Assembly (NCBI RefSeq): GCF_006443685.1 | Contig: NZ_VFYP01000003.1 | Location: forward strand, 124,001-188,000 | Source: Rhizobium glycinendophyticum | Lineage (GTDB): Bacteria; Pseudomonadota; Alphaproteobacteria; Rhizobiales; Rhizobiaceae | Direction: 5' to 3' | Length of the DNA stretch: 64,000 bases | Part shown: one piece after another, positions 45,176 through 54,047 of the stretch | Layout: every line of letters begins with the position of its first letter | Position numbering within the stretch: position 1 is the first letter of the stretch | The notes under the pieces: model-generated | What the model saw: only the letters and a program-made list of their open reading frames with translations | Told to the model about the DNA's origin: nothing | Database searches by the model: none | Position numbers and translations under genes: made by a program

Positions 45176-45973
45176 TCAGTCTGCTGCGGAATCGGCACCA
45201 AGACCCGCGCCGGCAAGATCTGACAGACGCCGTGCGGTGTCGCAAAGGCTGGCGATCGTGGTGGTGACATCAGCGGCCCCAGGCGTATTGATAAGTGCGA
45301 TATAGGGGACCGTCAGGGCTCCAATCGCGCTGCCATCGGCGCTGACGATCGGCGCTGAAAGGTTGATTACACCGGGTGTCTGGGCGCTTGGCATCATCTC
45401 GTAGCCGCGCTGACGGATCTCTTCCAGCCGCGCTTCGAAGGCCTCGGTCATGCGTCCGTCCGGACCGCCGCTTCCGACATGCTCTGCGACCATCATCGCA
45501 CGCAAATCCGGACTACGGAAGGCGAGGAGCACATGGCCCGAGCCTGTATCGAACAGACCCATGCGAGACCCGACACGGATAGAGATGCCCCAATATCCCG
45601 GCGCCTCCTGCTGAGCGATCACCACCGGATGGCCCCGGTCGTAGACAACAATATGATTGGCTTGCTGGGTCTTCTCCCCGAGTTCGCGCATCAACGGCGT
45701 GGCGAAGGAGGAAAGCCTTCGTGTCGGCGCATGCATCTGCGCAAGCCCGAACAGCTTCAGCGTCAGCATGTAGCGGTCGCCTTCCAGCCGGGAGACATAA
45801 CCGCGCCGAACCAGCCGGTCGAGCATTCGATAGAATTCGTTCGGGCTGCGGTCGAGCCGTTTCGCGATCTCGGCCTGCGTCAGACCGCCGTCCACGCCGG
45901 CTAGCAGCTCGAGGATATCGAGCCCCTTGTCGAGCGCCGGAGCGCGGTACCGATCCGGGTCAGCCTCAGTCAC
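45176..45973 (-). CDS. IclR-family transcriptional regulator
   Basis: 265 residues. Winged HTH at about 12-70 (LDKGLDILELLAGVDGGLTQ, AEIAKRLDRSPNEFYRMLDR) and the IclR effector domain at about 85-255 with the conserved GYWGISIRVGSRMGLFDTGS and RGYEMMPSAQTPGVINLSAP. It is divergent from the SDR gene and probably in one transcript with the lactonase, so it is the likely regulator of this catabolic set. Confidence 0.9.
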   Translation of the reverse strand: MTEADPDRYRAPALDKGLDILELLAGVDGGLTQAEIAKRLDRSPNEFYRMLDRLVRRGYVSRLEGDRYMLTLKLFGLAQMHAPTRRLSSFATPLMRELGEKTQQANHIVVYDRGHPVVIAQQEAPGYWGISIRVGSRMGLFDTGSGHVLLAFRSPDLRAMMVAEHVGSGGPDGRMTEAFEARLEEIRQRGYEMMPSAQTPGVINLSAPIVSADGSAIGALTVPYIALINTPGAADVTTTIASLCDTARRLSDLAGAGLGADSAAD

Positions 45974-46006
45974 TCTTTCATCTCCATATCAGCCACAAGC
46001 TGATGA

Positions 46007-46037
46007 TATATGAATAATGATTTTCTATATGAATGAT
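46007..46037. promoter_or_regulatory. Direct repeat TATATGAATRATG, likely IclR operator
   Basis: TATATGAATAATG at 46007 and TATATGAATGATG at 46026 differ by one base and are spaced 19 bases start to start, about two helical turns. They lie in the AT-rich gap between the IclR and SDR genes, 34 bases before the IclR start codon. Binding by the IclR protein is inferred from position. Confidence 0.5.
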
Positions 46038-46184
46038 GCTCGCATTATGCCAGCTTTTATGCAAGTCATAGGATCAAGTGGCGACGAAGGATGGACTCGC
46101 CACAACGGGACGGCCGGTCGTCAGCATTGACACTGTTCACACGCTTTTGCCGGCAACGCCTGAAGACCTGGAGGAGTGGGAGTC

Positions 46185-46913
46185 ATGAACCTGAAAAACA
46201 AGCATGTGCTGGTAACCGCCGCCGGCCAGGGTATCGGTCGCGCCAGCGCGATTGCCTTTGCCCGCGCCGGTGCAACGGTTGTCGCAACCGACATCAACAC
46301 AGAGGCTTTAGCGACACTTGATGCCGAAGACGGCATCATCACCCGCAAGCTCGACGTGCTGAACGACGAGGCGGTCAGGGCCGTGGTCGCAGAGACCGGT
46401 CCCTTCGACGTGCTCTTCAACTGCGCCGGGGTCGTGCATGGCGGCACCGTTCTGGACATGGCCGACAAGGACCTCGACTTCGCCTTCGACCTCAATGTCC
46501 GCGCCATGATCCGCACCATCCGGGCAGTTCTTCCATCCATGCTGGAGCGCGGCGACGGCGCGATCATCAACATGGCCTCGGTGGCAAGCTCGATCAAAGG
46601 CGTGCCCAACCGCTTCGCCTATACCGTGACCAAGGCCGCCGTCATCGGCTTGACCAAGTCGGTAGCCGCCGATTACGTGACACAAGGCATCCGCTGCAAC
46701 GCGATCTGCCCTGGCACCGTCGAGAGCCCGTCGCTGCAGGACCGCATGCGCGCCCAGGGCGACTACGACGCCGCCCGCGCCGCCTTCATTGCCCGCCAAC
46801 CCATGGGGCGCCTTGGCACCCCGGAAGAAATTGCCGACCTCGCCGTCTACATCGCCGGCGCCACCTATACCTCGGGCCAGGCCTTCGCCATCGATGGCGG
46901 TTGGACCATCTAA
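46185..46913 (+). CDS. SDR-family dehydrogenase, 2-keto-3-deoxy-L-fuconate dehydrogenase-like
   Basis: 242 residues. I chose the ATG at 46185, eight bases after GAGGAG (46171-46176); a GTG at 46176 lies inside that site. The cofactor loop is TAAGQGIG at 11-18, followed by VVATDIN, which suggests NAD; the catalytic residues are N104, S136 (or S135), Y146 and K150. The sequence resembles the DHRS6/KDF dehydrogenase subgroup (VTAAGQGIGRASAIAFARAG). It would oxidise 2-keto-3-deoxy-L-fuconate at C4, the step before the FAH enzyme encoded next. Confidence 0.85.
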   Translation: MNLKNKHVLVTAAGQGIGRASAIAFARAGATVVATDINTEALATLDAEDGIITRKLDVLNDEAVRAVVAETGPFDVLFNCAGVVHGGTVLDMADKDLDFAFDLNVRAMIRTIRAVLPSMLERGDGAIINMASVASSIKGVPNRFAYTVTKAAVIGLTKSVAADYVTQGIRCNAICPGTVESPSLQDRMRAQGDYDAARAAFIARQPMGRLGTPEEIADLAVYIAGATYTSGQAFAIDGGWTI

Positions 46914-46934
46914 TTCTCAGGAAGGAATAAAATC

Positions 46935-47777
46935 ATGAAACTCATGCGCGTCGGCCCGCTGGGCCAGGAAAAGCCCGCGATCCTCGACAAGGACGGCAAG
47001 GTCCGTGACCTCTCTGGCCATGTGGCCGACATCGGCGGTGCGGCCATCTCGCCGGAAGGCCTCGCCAAGATCGCCGCCATCGATCCGGCCTCGCTGCCGG
47101 AAATCGCAGTCGACCGCATCGGCGCCTGCGTTGCCGGCACCGGCAAGTTCATCTGCATTGGCCTGAACTATTCCGACCATGCCGCCGAAACGGGTGCTGC
47201 CGTGCCGCCGGAACCGGTCATCTTCATGAAGGCGACCTCGGCCATCTGCGGCCCGAACGACGACGTTCTGATCCCGCGCACTTCGGAAAAGACCGACTGG
47301 GAAGTCGAGCTCGGCGTCGTGATCGGCAAGACCGCGAAATACGTCTCGGAAGCCGACGCCATGGACTATGTCGCCGGCTACTGCGTCAGCCACGACGTCT
47401 CGGAACGCGCCTTTCAGACGGAGCGCGCGGGCCAGTGGACCAAGGGCAAGTCCTGCGACACCTTCGGCCCGATCGGCCCCTGGCTCGTCACCAAGGATGA
47501 AATCGCAGATCCGCAAAACCTGAAGATGTGGCTCTCGGTCAACGGGAAGACGATGCAGGACGGCTCGTCCAAGACCATGGTCTACGGCGTCGCCCACCTC
47601 GTTTCCTATCTCAGCCAGTTCATGAGCCTTCATCCCGGCGATGTCATTTCGACCGGCACGCCTCCTGGCGTCGGCCTCGGCATGAAGCCGCCGCAGTTTT
47701 TGAAGGCCGGCGACGTGGTCGAGCTCGGCATTGAGGGGCTTGGCACGCAGAAGCAGACATTCAAGGCGGATGTCTGA
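46935..47777 (+). CDS. FAH-family hydrolase, 2,4-diketo-3-deoxy-L-fuconate hydrolase-like
   Basis: 280 residues; AGGAAG precedes the ATG. FAH fold with KFICIGLNYSDHAAETGAAV, metal-site glutamates E123 and E125 (DWEVELGVVIG), D154 (VSHDVSERAF) and STGTPPGVGLGMKPP near 236. It shares these with enzymes annotated ureidoglycolate lyase and with L-2,4-diketo-3-deoxyrhamnonate/fuconate hydrolases, which split the diketo acid to pyruvate and lactate. The context with the SDR and lactonase favours the latter. Confidence 0.85.
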   Translation: MKLMRVGPLGQEKPAILDKDGKVRDLSGHVADIGGAAISPEGLAKIAAIDPASLPEIAVDRIGACVAGTGKFICIGLNYSDHAAETGAAVPPEPVIFMKATSAICGPNDDVLIPRTSEKTDWEVELGVVIGKTAKYVSEADAMDYVAGYCVSHDVSERAFQTERAGQWTKGKSCDTFGPIGPWLVTKDEIADPQNLKMWLSVNGKTMQDGSSKTMVYGVAHLVSYLSQFMSLHPGDVISTGTPPGVGLGMKPPQFLKAGDVVELGIEGLGTQKQTFKADV

Positions 47778-47801
47778 GGCCATCGCCTAGCCCGGTTATT
47801 G

Positions 47802-47825
47802 ACCCCGCCCTTGTGGCGGGGTTTT
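47802..47825 (+). terminator. Rho-independent terminator after the FAH gene
   Basis: ACCCCGCC (47802-47809) and GGCGGGGT (47815-47822), five-base loop, then TTT. It lies 25 bases after the stop. Confidence 0.8.
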
Positions 47826-47936
47826 ACGTGCACCGCCATGCGTGGGGCCAGATATCTGTGGCGCTTGTCCATGTAGACTTGTCCAGGCCCTCCCACTATC
47901 TTGTCAGCAGGTATCACCCGGTAGTCTGGAGCGACC

Positions 47937-48209
47937 ATGGCGACCTCGCTGAAAATCGATGACGCATTGAAAGAGCGGGTGCAGCAACTGGCCAACGAGC
48001 GCAAACGCTCGGCGCATGGACTGATGCTGGAAGCGATTGAGCAATATGTGGAGCGGGAAGAGGCGCGTGAAAGCTTCACGCGCGAGGCACTGGCATCCTG
48101 GACCGCTTACAAGGAAACGGGTCGCCACCTGACGCTTGACGAGGTGAGCGACTGGCTCGAAACCTGGGGCACAACTGACGAGAAGCCGGTGTCAGAGTGC
48201 CACGAGTAA
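47937..48209 (+). CDS. CopG/RHH antitoxin (ParD-like)
   Basis: 90 residues; GGAG precedes the ATG. The first 45 residues (MATSLKIDDALKERVQQLAN, then SAHGLMLEAIEQYVEREE) form a ribbon-helix-helix; the acidic tail (DEVSDWLETWGTTDE) should bind the toxin. It overlaps the toxin gene by 13 bases. The protein should also repress the promoter of the module. Confidence 0.88.
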   Translation: MATSLKIDDALKERVQQLANERKRSAHGLMLEAIEQYVEREEARESFTREALASWTAYKETGRHLTLDEVSDWLETWGTTDEKPVSECHE

Positions 48210-48490
48210 TCGTTACGGAAGGAGCGGCGATTGGCTTGGAACGATGCCGCCGCTTCCTTGAGGCGAAGTCGGCGGAGGCAGCTCAGAAAGCAGCCAAGCA
48301 AATCAATCGACAATTCAGGCTGCTGGCGACCCAACCGGACATCGGAAGACCAATGCAACGCACGCCCGAGCTCCGGGAATTGAGCATTCCGTTTGGCAAT
48401 TCAGGCTATGTCGCGCTCTATCGACACGAAATTCCGCGAGACACTGTCTATATTCTCGCTTTCCGCCACCAACGGGAAGCGGGGTACTGA
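48197..48490 (+). CDS. RelE/ParE-family toxin
   Basis: 97 residues from a GTG at 48197. ParE pattern: VTEGAAIGLERCRRFLEAKS, helix hairpin KAAKQINRQFRLLATQPDIG, RELSIPFGNSGYVALYRHE, and the final strand DTVYILAFRHQREAGY with the family HxxE/D near the end. ParE poisons gyrase, while RelE-type relatives cut mRNA; the sequence alone does not decide. It appears intact, unlike the homologue at 13136-13504. Confidence 0.88.
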   Translation: MPRVIVTEGAAIGLERCRRFLEAKSAEAAQKAAKQINRQFRLLATQPDIGRPMQRTPELRELSIPFGNSGYVALYRHEIPRDTVYILAFRHQREAGY

Positions 48491-48562
48491 AGGCACGACA
48501 ATCCGTGCCTTGCAAGCCGAGGAAGCCAAAACTGGCTTCAGCCCGTCAAAGGCGATCCAGAG

Positions 48563-48844
48563 CTAGGCCGCATCCTTCACCCGGATCTCGATCTCAAGCC
48601 GCGCCGCCGCAGCGATATTCACCAATGCATCGAGTGAAAACTTCGCAAGCTTCCCACGCAGCAGATCGTTGGTACGCGGACGCGTCAGCTTAAGCCGCTT
48701 TGCAGCCTCATCCTGCGAGAGCCCCCACCCCAGAACAGCCTTGCGGATCTCGAAGAGCAAAGCGGAACGCGCCTTGAGATTGGCCGCTTCCTGCTCGGTA
48801 TCACCCAGGGCGTCCCAAACACTGCCGTAAACTTCTTCGCTCAT
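48563..48844 (-). CDS. XRE-family antitoxin (HigA-like)
   Basis: 93 residues from the ATG at 48844, whose first bases overlap the toxin stop (ATGA). Residues about 30-85 form an XRE helix-turn-helix: KAVLGWGLSQDEAAKRLKLT, RPRTNDLLRGKLAKFSLDAL. This is the HTH_37 / HigA2-type antitoxin. The toxin gene comes first, as in higBA operons. It should bind the palindrome at 49173-49190. Confidence 0.88.
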   Translation of the reverse strand: MSEEVYGSVWDALGDTEQEAANLKARSALLFEIRKAVLGWGLSQDEAAKRLKLTRPRTNDLLRGKLAKFSLDALVNIAAAARLEIEIRVKDAA

Positions 48845-49164
48845 GGTTCCTGCTTCCATCGCTTCAGCCTCCGTATGGCCAGCTCAATATCTTTCTTCGG
48901 TGTCGCCTGCGTCTTCTTCTGGAAGGCATGCAGCACCAGGACCCGGTCCTCAAGCGTTGCCAGATAGACGACGCGAAACGCGCCTGACGCTTCTCTAATC
49001 CTGATCTCTCGGACACCGGGTCCAATGGTCGGCATGGGCTTCCAGTCCTCAGGATCTTCGCCCCGTTGAACCAGTTCCAACTGCCAGCCCGCATCGATCC
49101 GGGCGCCTTCGGGAAACGCGCAAACATCGGCTCTGCTACTTCCCAGCCACTGGATCAGCTTCAT
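48841..49164 (-). CDS. Gp49/HigB-type toxin
   Basis: 107 residues. The pattern LIQWLGSSRADVCAFPEGAR, VREIRIREASGAFRVVYLAT and LVLHAFQKKTQATPKKDIEL is that of phage-derived Gp49-like (HigB) ribosome-dependent mRNA interferases. It precedes and overlaps its antitoxin gene. The module lies tail to tail with the ParDE module at 47937-48490. Confidence 0.88.
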   Translation of the reverse strand: MKLIQWLGSSRADVCAFPEGARIDAGWQLELVQRGEDPEDWKPMPTIGPGVREIRIREASGAFRVVYLATLEDRVLVLHAFQKKTQATPKKDIELAIRRLKRWKQEP

Positions 49165-49172
49165 ATTGGCAA

Positions 49173-49190
49173 TGTATCAAAACAGATACA
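49173..49190. promoter_or_regulatory. Operator palindrome of the higBA module
   Basis: TGTATC (49173-49178) and GATACA (49185-49190) flank six bases and stand nine bases before the toxin start codon. On the reverse strand GATACAT also makes a plausible -10 element, so bound HigA would block the promoter. Confidence 0.6.
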
Positions 49191-49201
49191 CAAGATCCAA
49201 C

Positions 49202-49233
49202 AAAAAAGCCGGGCGTCTCCACCCGGCTTCTTC
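49202..49233 (-). terminator. Rho-independent terminator after pntB
   Basis: Read leftwards: AAGCCGGG, eight-base loop, CCCGGCTT, then a TTTT run (+ strand 49202-49207 is A-rich). It lies about 25 bases after the pntB stop. Confidence 0.85.
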
Positions 49234-49255
49234 ATTCATAAGTGCGGCAACCGCC

Positions 49256-50689
49256 TTACTTGATCAACGGCAGAATACTGTCGATCGACTTCTTCGCGTC
49301 GCCGTAGAACATCCGCGTGTTCTCCTTGTAGAATAGCGGGTTCTCGATGCCGGAATAGCCGGTGCCCTGGCCGCGCTTGGAGACGAAGACCTGCTTGGCC
49401 TTCCACACTTCCAGAACCGGCATGCCGGCGATGGGCGAGTTCGGGTCTTCCTGGGCGGCCGGGTTAACGATGTCGTTCGAGCCGATGACGATCGCCACAT
49501 CCGTTTCGGGAAAGTCCTCGTTGATCTCGTCCATTTCCAGAACGATGTCGTAGGGCACCTTGGCCTCGGCCAGCAACACGTTCATGTGGCCCGGCAGACG
49601 GCCCGCGACCGGGTGGATGGCAAAGCGCACGGTCTTGCCTGCGGCGCGCAGCTTGCGGGTCAGTTCCGAGACAGACTGCTGTGCCTGGGCAACAGCCATA
49701 CCGTAGCCTGGGATGATGATGACCGAGTCTGCATCATTCAGCGCATTGGCGACACCTTCGCCATCGATCGCGATCTGTTCGCCGGTTACTTCCATCTGCG
49801 GCCCGGTCGAGCCGCCAAAGCCGCCGAGGATGACCGAGATGAAGCTGCGGTTCATCGCCTTGCACATGATATAGGAGAGGATCGCACCCGAAGAGCCGAC
49901 CAGCGCGCCGACGACGATCAGAAGATCGTTCGACAGCGAAAAACCGATGGCGGCTGCCGCCCAGCCGGAATAGCTGTTCAGCATCGAAACGACGACCGGC
50001 ATGTCGGCACCGCCGATACCCATGATCAGGTGATAGCCGATGAAGAAGGCCAAGAGCGTCATCAGGATGAGCGTCCAGACGCCCGCCCCGCCGACATAGA
50101 GGAAGAGCAGGACGAGCGAGCCCAGCGCTGCACCGGCATTCAGCAGATGCCCGCCCGGCAGTTTCGTTGCCTTGCCGTCGACCCTGCCAGCAAGTTTGCC
50201 GAAGGCGATGACCGAACCGGTGAAGGTTACGGCACCGATGAAGACGCCGAGGAAGATTTCGACCCTGAGGATGGTCAGTTCGACCGGCGTCTTGTGCGCG
50301 AGAATGGCGGCAAAGCCTGTGAGCGCCGAGCGGGCCGCCTCATCCAGGCCAGCGACGTCGACGGCTTCGATATGGGCGTTGAAACCGATGAAGACGGCGG
50401 CGAGGCCCACCAGCGAATGCATGGCGGCAACGAGTTGCGGCATCTCGGTCATCTGAACGCGCTTAGCCACGACCCAGCCGATTGCGCCACCGATCGCGAT
50501 CATCACGACCGAGACGAACCAGTTGCCGGCACCGGGGCCGTAAAGCGTCGCGACGACCGCGAGCCCCATGCCGACGATACCGTACCAGACGGCGCGCTTG
50601 GCGCTTTCCTGGCCCGAGAGGCCGCCGAGCGACAGGATGAAGAGAACGGCTGCGACGACATAGGCCGCTGTGGTGAATCCGTATTCCAT
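49256..50689 (-). CDS. pntB: NAD(P) transhydrogenase, beta subunit
   Basis: 477 residues. Residues 1-265 carry about nine membrane helices; residues 290-477 form the NADP-binding domain III ([60 protein letters not shown], and the end [15 protein letters not shown]). With PntA it couples proton entry to hydride transfer from NADH to NADP+. Lies 21 bases downstream of pntA in one operon. Confidence 0.95.
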   Translation of the reverse strand: MEYGFTTAAYVVAAVLFILSLGGLSGQESAKRAVWYGIVGMGLAVVATLYGPGAGNWFVSVVMIAIGGAIGWVVAKRVQMTEMPQLVAAMHSLVGLAAVFIGFNAHIEAVDVAGLDEAARSALTGFAAILAHKTPVELTILRVEIFLGVFIGAVTFTGSVIAFGKLAGRVDGKATKLPGGHLLNAGAALGSLVLLFLYVGGAGVWTLILMTLLAFFIGYHLIMGIGGADMPVVVSMLNSYSGWAAAAIGFSLSNDLLIVVGALVGSSGAILSYIMCKAMNRSFISVILGGFGGSTGPQMEVTGEQIAIDGEGVANALNDADSVIIIPGYGMAVAQAQQSVSELTRKLRAAGKTVRFAIHPVAGRLPGHMNVLLAEAKVPYDIVLEMDEINEDFPETDVAIVIGSNDIVNPAAQEDPNSPIAGMPVLEVWKAKQVFVSKRGQGTGYSGIENPLFYKENTRMFYGDAKKSIDSILPLIK

Positions 50690-50710
50690 GAGTGTGTCCC
50701 CTCCCCTAAC

Positions 50711-52288
50711 TCAAGACTTCTGGAACATGGCGAGCATGCGCCGGGTGACCATGAAGCCACCGAAGATGTTGATGCCGGCCATCAGGACCGACAGCGCGGC
50801 GAGGATGATCACCAGGAAGTTGCCCGATCCGATCTGCATCAGGGCACCCAGAATGATGATCGAGGAGATGGCATTGGTGATCGCCATCAACGGCGTGTGC
50901 AGCGAATGGCTGACATTCCAGATGACCTGGAAGCCGACGAAGCAGGCAAGCACGAAGACGATGAAATGGCTCATGAAGCTGGCGGGTGCATAAAGACCGG
51001 CAAGCAGGATCAGCGCGCCGCCGGCGGCGAGAAGAGCCACCTGATTGCGGGTCTGCGTCTTGAAGGCGGCGATTTCCTGCGCCCGCTTTTCCTCGGGCGT
51101 CAGCTCCTTCACCTTTTCCTTGGGCTTGGCTGCCGCGATGGCCTGGATCTTCGGCGGCGGCGGCGGATAGGTGATCTCACCGTCCTTGGTGACGGTCGCG
51201 CCGCGGATGACGTCGTCTTCCATGTTGTGCACGACGACGCCGTCCTTGGCCGGCGTCAGGTCCGTCATCATGTGGCGGATATTGGTGGCATAGAGCGTCG
51301 ACGACTGCGCGGCCATGCGGCTCGGGAAGTCGGTGTAGCCGACGATGGTCACGCCGTTGTCGGAGACGATTTTCTGGTCCGCGACGGTCAGATCGCAATT
51401 GCCGCCACGCTCGGCGGCGAGGTCGACGACGACGGAGCCGGGCTTCATCGCGGCGACCATGTCGGCGAGCCAGAGCTTCGGCGCGTCACGGCCCGGGATC
51501 AGCGCTGTGGTGATGACGATATCGATCTCGGGCGCCAGCTCGCGGAACTTGGCGAGCTGCTTTTCGCGGAATTCCGGCGACGAGGGAGCGGCATAGCCAC
51601 CGGTCGCGGCGCCATCCTGGGTCGCTTCGAATTCGAGGAAGACGAATTCGGCACCCATGCTCTCGATCTGTTCGGCGACTTCGGGGCGCACGTCGAAGGC
51701 ATAGGTGATCGCGCCGAGCGAAACACTCGTTCCGATCGCCGCAAGTCCGGCGACGCCGGCGCCGATGACCAGTACCTTGGCCGGCGGGATCTTGCCCGCG
51801 GCGGTCACCTGACCGGTGAAGAAGCGGCCGAAATTGTTGCCGGCCTCGATCACCGCGCGATAACCGGCGATATTGGCCATAGACGACAGGGCGTCCATCT
51901 TCTGGGCACGCGAAATTCGCGGCACCATGTCCATGGCCACGACCGTTGCGCCCTTGGCCTTCGCCTGCTCGAGCAGGGCGGTGTTCTGCGCGGGGTAGAA
52001 GAAGGAGATCAGCGTCTTGCCGGGGCCGAGCCGGTCGACCTCGGTCGTCTCCGGCGGACGCACCTTGGCGATGATGTCGGCCGTCTCGTAGAGCGCGGCG
52101 GCCGTCTCTACCACCGTCACGCCGGCGGCGCGGTAAGCGTCATCCGAAAGACCGGCAGCCTTGCCGGCGCCCGCTTCAATCAAACACTCGTATCCGAGCT
52201 TCTGCAGTTGAGCGGCGCTGTCGGGCGTCATCCCGACACGCGCTTCGCCTGCGTAAATCTCCTTCGGCGATCCGATCTTCAATCCCAT
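50711..52288 (-). CDS. pntA: NAD(P) transhydrogenase, alpha subunit (fused, one-piece type)
   Basis: 525 residues. Residues 1-380 are the NAD-binding domain I ([40 protein letters not shown]); a linker with a proline run ([15 protein letters not shown]) follows; residues about 415-520 hold the four membrane helices. E. coli has this one-piece form, whereas many alphaproteobacteria have separate pntAA and pntAB genes. Function is as for PntB. Confidence 0.95.
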   Translation of the reverse strand: MGLKIGSPKEIYAGEARVGMTPDSAAQLQKLGYECLIEAGAGKAAGLSDDAYRAAGVTVVETAAALYETADIIAKVRPPETTEVDRLGPGKTLISFFYPAQNTALLEQAKAKGATVVAMDMVPRISRAQKMDALSSMANIAGYRAVIEAGNNFGRFFTGQVTAAGKIPPAKVLVIGAGVAGLAAIGTSVSLGAITYAFDVRPEVAEQIESMGAEFVFLEFEATQDGAATGGYAAPSSPEFREKQLAKFRELAPEIDIVITTALIPGRDAPKLWLADMVAAMKPGSVVVDLAAERGGNCDLTVADQKIVSDNGVTIVGYTDFPSRMAAQSSTLYATNIRHMMTDLTPAKDGVVVHNMEDDVIRGATVTKDGEITYPPPPPKIQAIAAAKPKEKVKELTPEEKRAQEIAAFKTQTRNQVALLAAGGALILLAGLYAPASFMSHFIVFVLACFVGFQVIWNVSHSLHTPLMAITNAISSIIILGALMQIGSGNFLVIILAALSVLMAGINIFGGFMVTRRMLAMFQKS

Positions 52289-52484
52289 CTCCCTCGATCC
52301 TCACTCCAACACATTCAATCCCGCGGCAAAAAGCAGGGGACTCTCCGCAGCGGACACGAGCAGAAGCGGGCCCGCCTGTCCAGTCCGCATTCCGCGCCAA
52401 GTGTCCGGTTCTGCAGCGGCAGAAGAACTTAAAACGATTTTTGTTGCACCGCATCCAATGCGAGCGGTGGTTGGATCCGTCAGT

Positions 52485-52510
52485 GGAACAATTGCGGCAG
52501 CTCGCCTGTT
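52485..52510 (+). promoter_or_regulatory. EcfG-type promoter before the first DUF1328 gene (near match)
   Basis: GGAAC (52485-52489), 17 bases, then TGTT (52507-52510). It is one base off the GGAAC-N16/17-CGTT consensus and stands 33 bases before the ATG at 52544, the same distance as in the exact copies nearby. Confidence 0.5.
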
Positions 52511-52543
52511 TCTCGCGTGGAACACACCTGAAGGGAGAACCCC

Positions 52544-52708
52544 ATGCTGCACTGGATCCTGATTTTCCTCCTGATCGCCGCCGTCGCCAGCCTTCTCGGT
52601 TTTCGCGGCGTCGCTGGCGCATCCGCCGGCATCGCCAAGATCCTCATCTTCGTCGTGCTGATCATCATCATCATCGCCCTGTTCACAGGCGTGATCGTCG
52701 TCGCCTGA
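52544..52708 (+). CDS. DUF1328 (YtjA-type) small membrane protein, copy 1
   Basis: 54 residues with GGGAG eight bases before the ATG. Sequence MLHWILIFLLIAAVASLLGF, then [20 protein letters not shown], is the DUF1328 family: two helices around a conserved [16 protein letters not shown] turn. Function unknown; family members are often stress-induced, and a near-match EcfG promoter lies upstream. A paralogue of equal length is at 54957. Confidence 0.88.
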   Translation: MLHWILIFLLIAAVASLLGFRGVAGASAGIAKILIFVVLIIIIIALFTGVIVVA

Positions 52709-52731
52709 GCAGGAACAATCACGTCAAGACA

Positions 52732-52766
52732 AAGGGCCCGCCCGGTGGTGCGAGCCCTTCATTTTT
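52732..52766. terminator. Terminator between DUF1328 copy 1 and the Crp/Fnr gene
   Basis: AAGGGC (52732-52737) pairs with GCCCTT (52754-52759), followed by CATTTTT. The converging stops are at 52708 and 52780. Confidence 0.65.
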
Positions 52767-52779
52767 GAGGATGGCCCGG

Positions 52780-53535
52780 TCAGATGAAGGGGCGGATGCG
52801 CGCGTCGCCCGGCGTCCAACCCGCGATCGCCCGCAGGCCTTCAGGGTCCATCACCTCACAGCCGCGATCGCGCCAGCGAATCAGCTCCCGATCAGCCAGC
52901 TTCTTCAGCGTCTTGTTGGTATGCACGATGGAAAGGCCAAGCGTGTCGGCAAAATGCATCTGCGTCACTGGAATGTGCCGGCGGTTGTCGTCCAGCAGTC
53001 CCGCCAGGGTCCCGCGATCGAACAGAAACGCCAGCAGGTAGGACGCGCGCTCCAGCGCCGATCGTCGTCCAATGCTGAGAAGATGCTCGTCGAGGATGAC
53101 CTCTTCACGCGCGGCGAGCCAGGTCAGGTCGAAACCCAATCCCGCGTGGCGCTCGAAAAGCGAGAACAACCTGCTGCGCTCGAATACGCAGAGTGTCATC
53201 GGTGTCAGTGCCTCGACCGAATGCTGCATCTCGTCCATGACGGCGCCCTGCAGCCCCACCATGTCGCCTGGAACGACGTAATTGAGAATCTGCCGCCGCC
53301 CGTCTTCGAGGATCTTGTAGCGGAAGCCCCAGCCCGACAGCACCGTATAGAGGTGCGCGCTGCGCGCGCCCTCGACCAGCACCGTCGTGCCGGGGTCAGC
53401 CTGGAGCTCGCCTCGCTTGAATTGCGCGACGAAATCAAGCTCCTCATTGGTGAAGGGGCGAAATTGGCCTATGCTGCGCAAGGGGCATTCATAACAACTG
53501 ACGCGAACCGGATTTTGGCGCGGTTCCGATACCAT
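52780..53535 (-). CDS. Crp/Fnr-family transcriptional regulator
   Basis: 251 residues from the ATG at 53535, which has GAGG eight bases upstream; an ATG at 53589 would add 18 residues but lacks a ribosome site. Residues about 15-135 form the cyclic-nucleotide-type beta barrel (VEGARSAHLYTVLSGWGFRY, DGRRQILNYVVPGDMVGLQG), and residues about 170-235 the HTH (HIPVTQMHFADTLGLSIVHT, NKTLKKLADRELIRW). The cysteines CYEC lie at about 14-17 (VSCYECPLR), but the FNR four-cysteine set is incomplete, so iron-sulfur oxygen sensing is unlikely. Close to the stress genes; a link is possible but unproven. Confidence 0.85.
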   Translation of the reverse strand: MVSEPRQNPVRVSCYECPLRSIGQFRPFTNEELDFVAQFKRGELQADPGTTVLVEGARSAHLYTVLSGWGFRYKILEDGRRQILNYVVPGDMVGLQGAVMDEMQHSVEALTPMTLCVFERSRLFSLFERHAGLGFDLTWLAAREEVILDEHLLSIGRRSALERASYLLAFLFDRGTLAGLLDDNRRHIPVTQMHFADTLGLSIVHTNKTLKKLADRELIRWRDRGCEVMDPEGLRAIAGWTPGDARIRPFI

Positions 53536-53651
53536 GGGGGACCTCGAACTATGGTCGCTCTGATCACCATGGAACAAAGCCACCGACATGTCTTATTTAA
53601 ATGACGGGCACTCTACCCCGGACCATAAAGCGGTCCACACAAGGAACTTTC

Positions 53652-54047
53652 ATGCCCACATCACCTCTGCGCATCCTGATCGCGGAAAATCAGTACCTGA
53701 TCGCTATGGAAGTCGAGCGCATCCTTTGCGAGATGATAGCCTGCGAGGTGACGATCACGCCGCTCCTACGCATGGAGCAGGACCTTTCCGCGACCGCCTA
53801 CGACGTCGTCATCCTCGACGCTGCCGGCAGCGATGAGATCAACATGGCAAGAGCCGAAGCGATCCGCGCCACAGGCGCCGAGCCGGTGTTCCTGTCGTCC
53901 TACGGTTACCATCCCGGACAAAATACCGGCGCTTCCTCCTATCCGATTGTTGCAAAGCCACCTCTGCCGGAGCCGCTGGCCGCCGCTGTCGAGCAGGCGG
54001 CCAGCCAACGAGGCTCAGACGGCAAAGGCTTTCTTGATGACCGCTGA
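53652..54047 (+). CDS. Single-domain response regulator (receiver only)
   Basis: 131 residues; AAGGAAC lies eight bases before the ATG. Receiver pattern: LRILIAENQYLIAMEVERIL (acidic pocket reduced to E-N), phosphoacceptor D near residue 57 in VVILDAAG, VFLSSYGYH in place of the usual Thr, and K near 102 in PIVAKPPLPEPL. It has no output domain. Lone receivers take part in phosphorelays of the alphaproteobacterial stress response, and this one overlaps ecfG tail to tail by 33 bases, so a role there is plausible. Confidence 0.75.
   Translation: MPTSPLRILIAENQYLIAMEVERILCEMIACEVTITPLLRMEQDLSATAYDVVILDAAGSDEINMARAEAIRATGAEPVFLSSYGYHPGQNTGASSYPIVAKPPLPEPLAAAVEQAASQRGSDGKGFLDDR

Noticed and set aside
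47864..47885. CTTGTCCA direct repeat (14-base period) upstream of the parD gene as an operator
   Set aside because: Only two 8-base copies, about 50 bases from the start and partly in terminator-distal DNA; chance occurrence is likely.
49586..52432. 948-codon open frame on the + strand
   Set aside because: Lies antisense to pntB and pntA; composition is the Asp/Arg/His-rich type produced by the reverse strand of GC-rich genes, with no recognisable domain.
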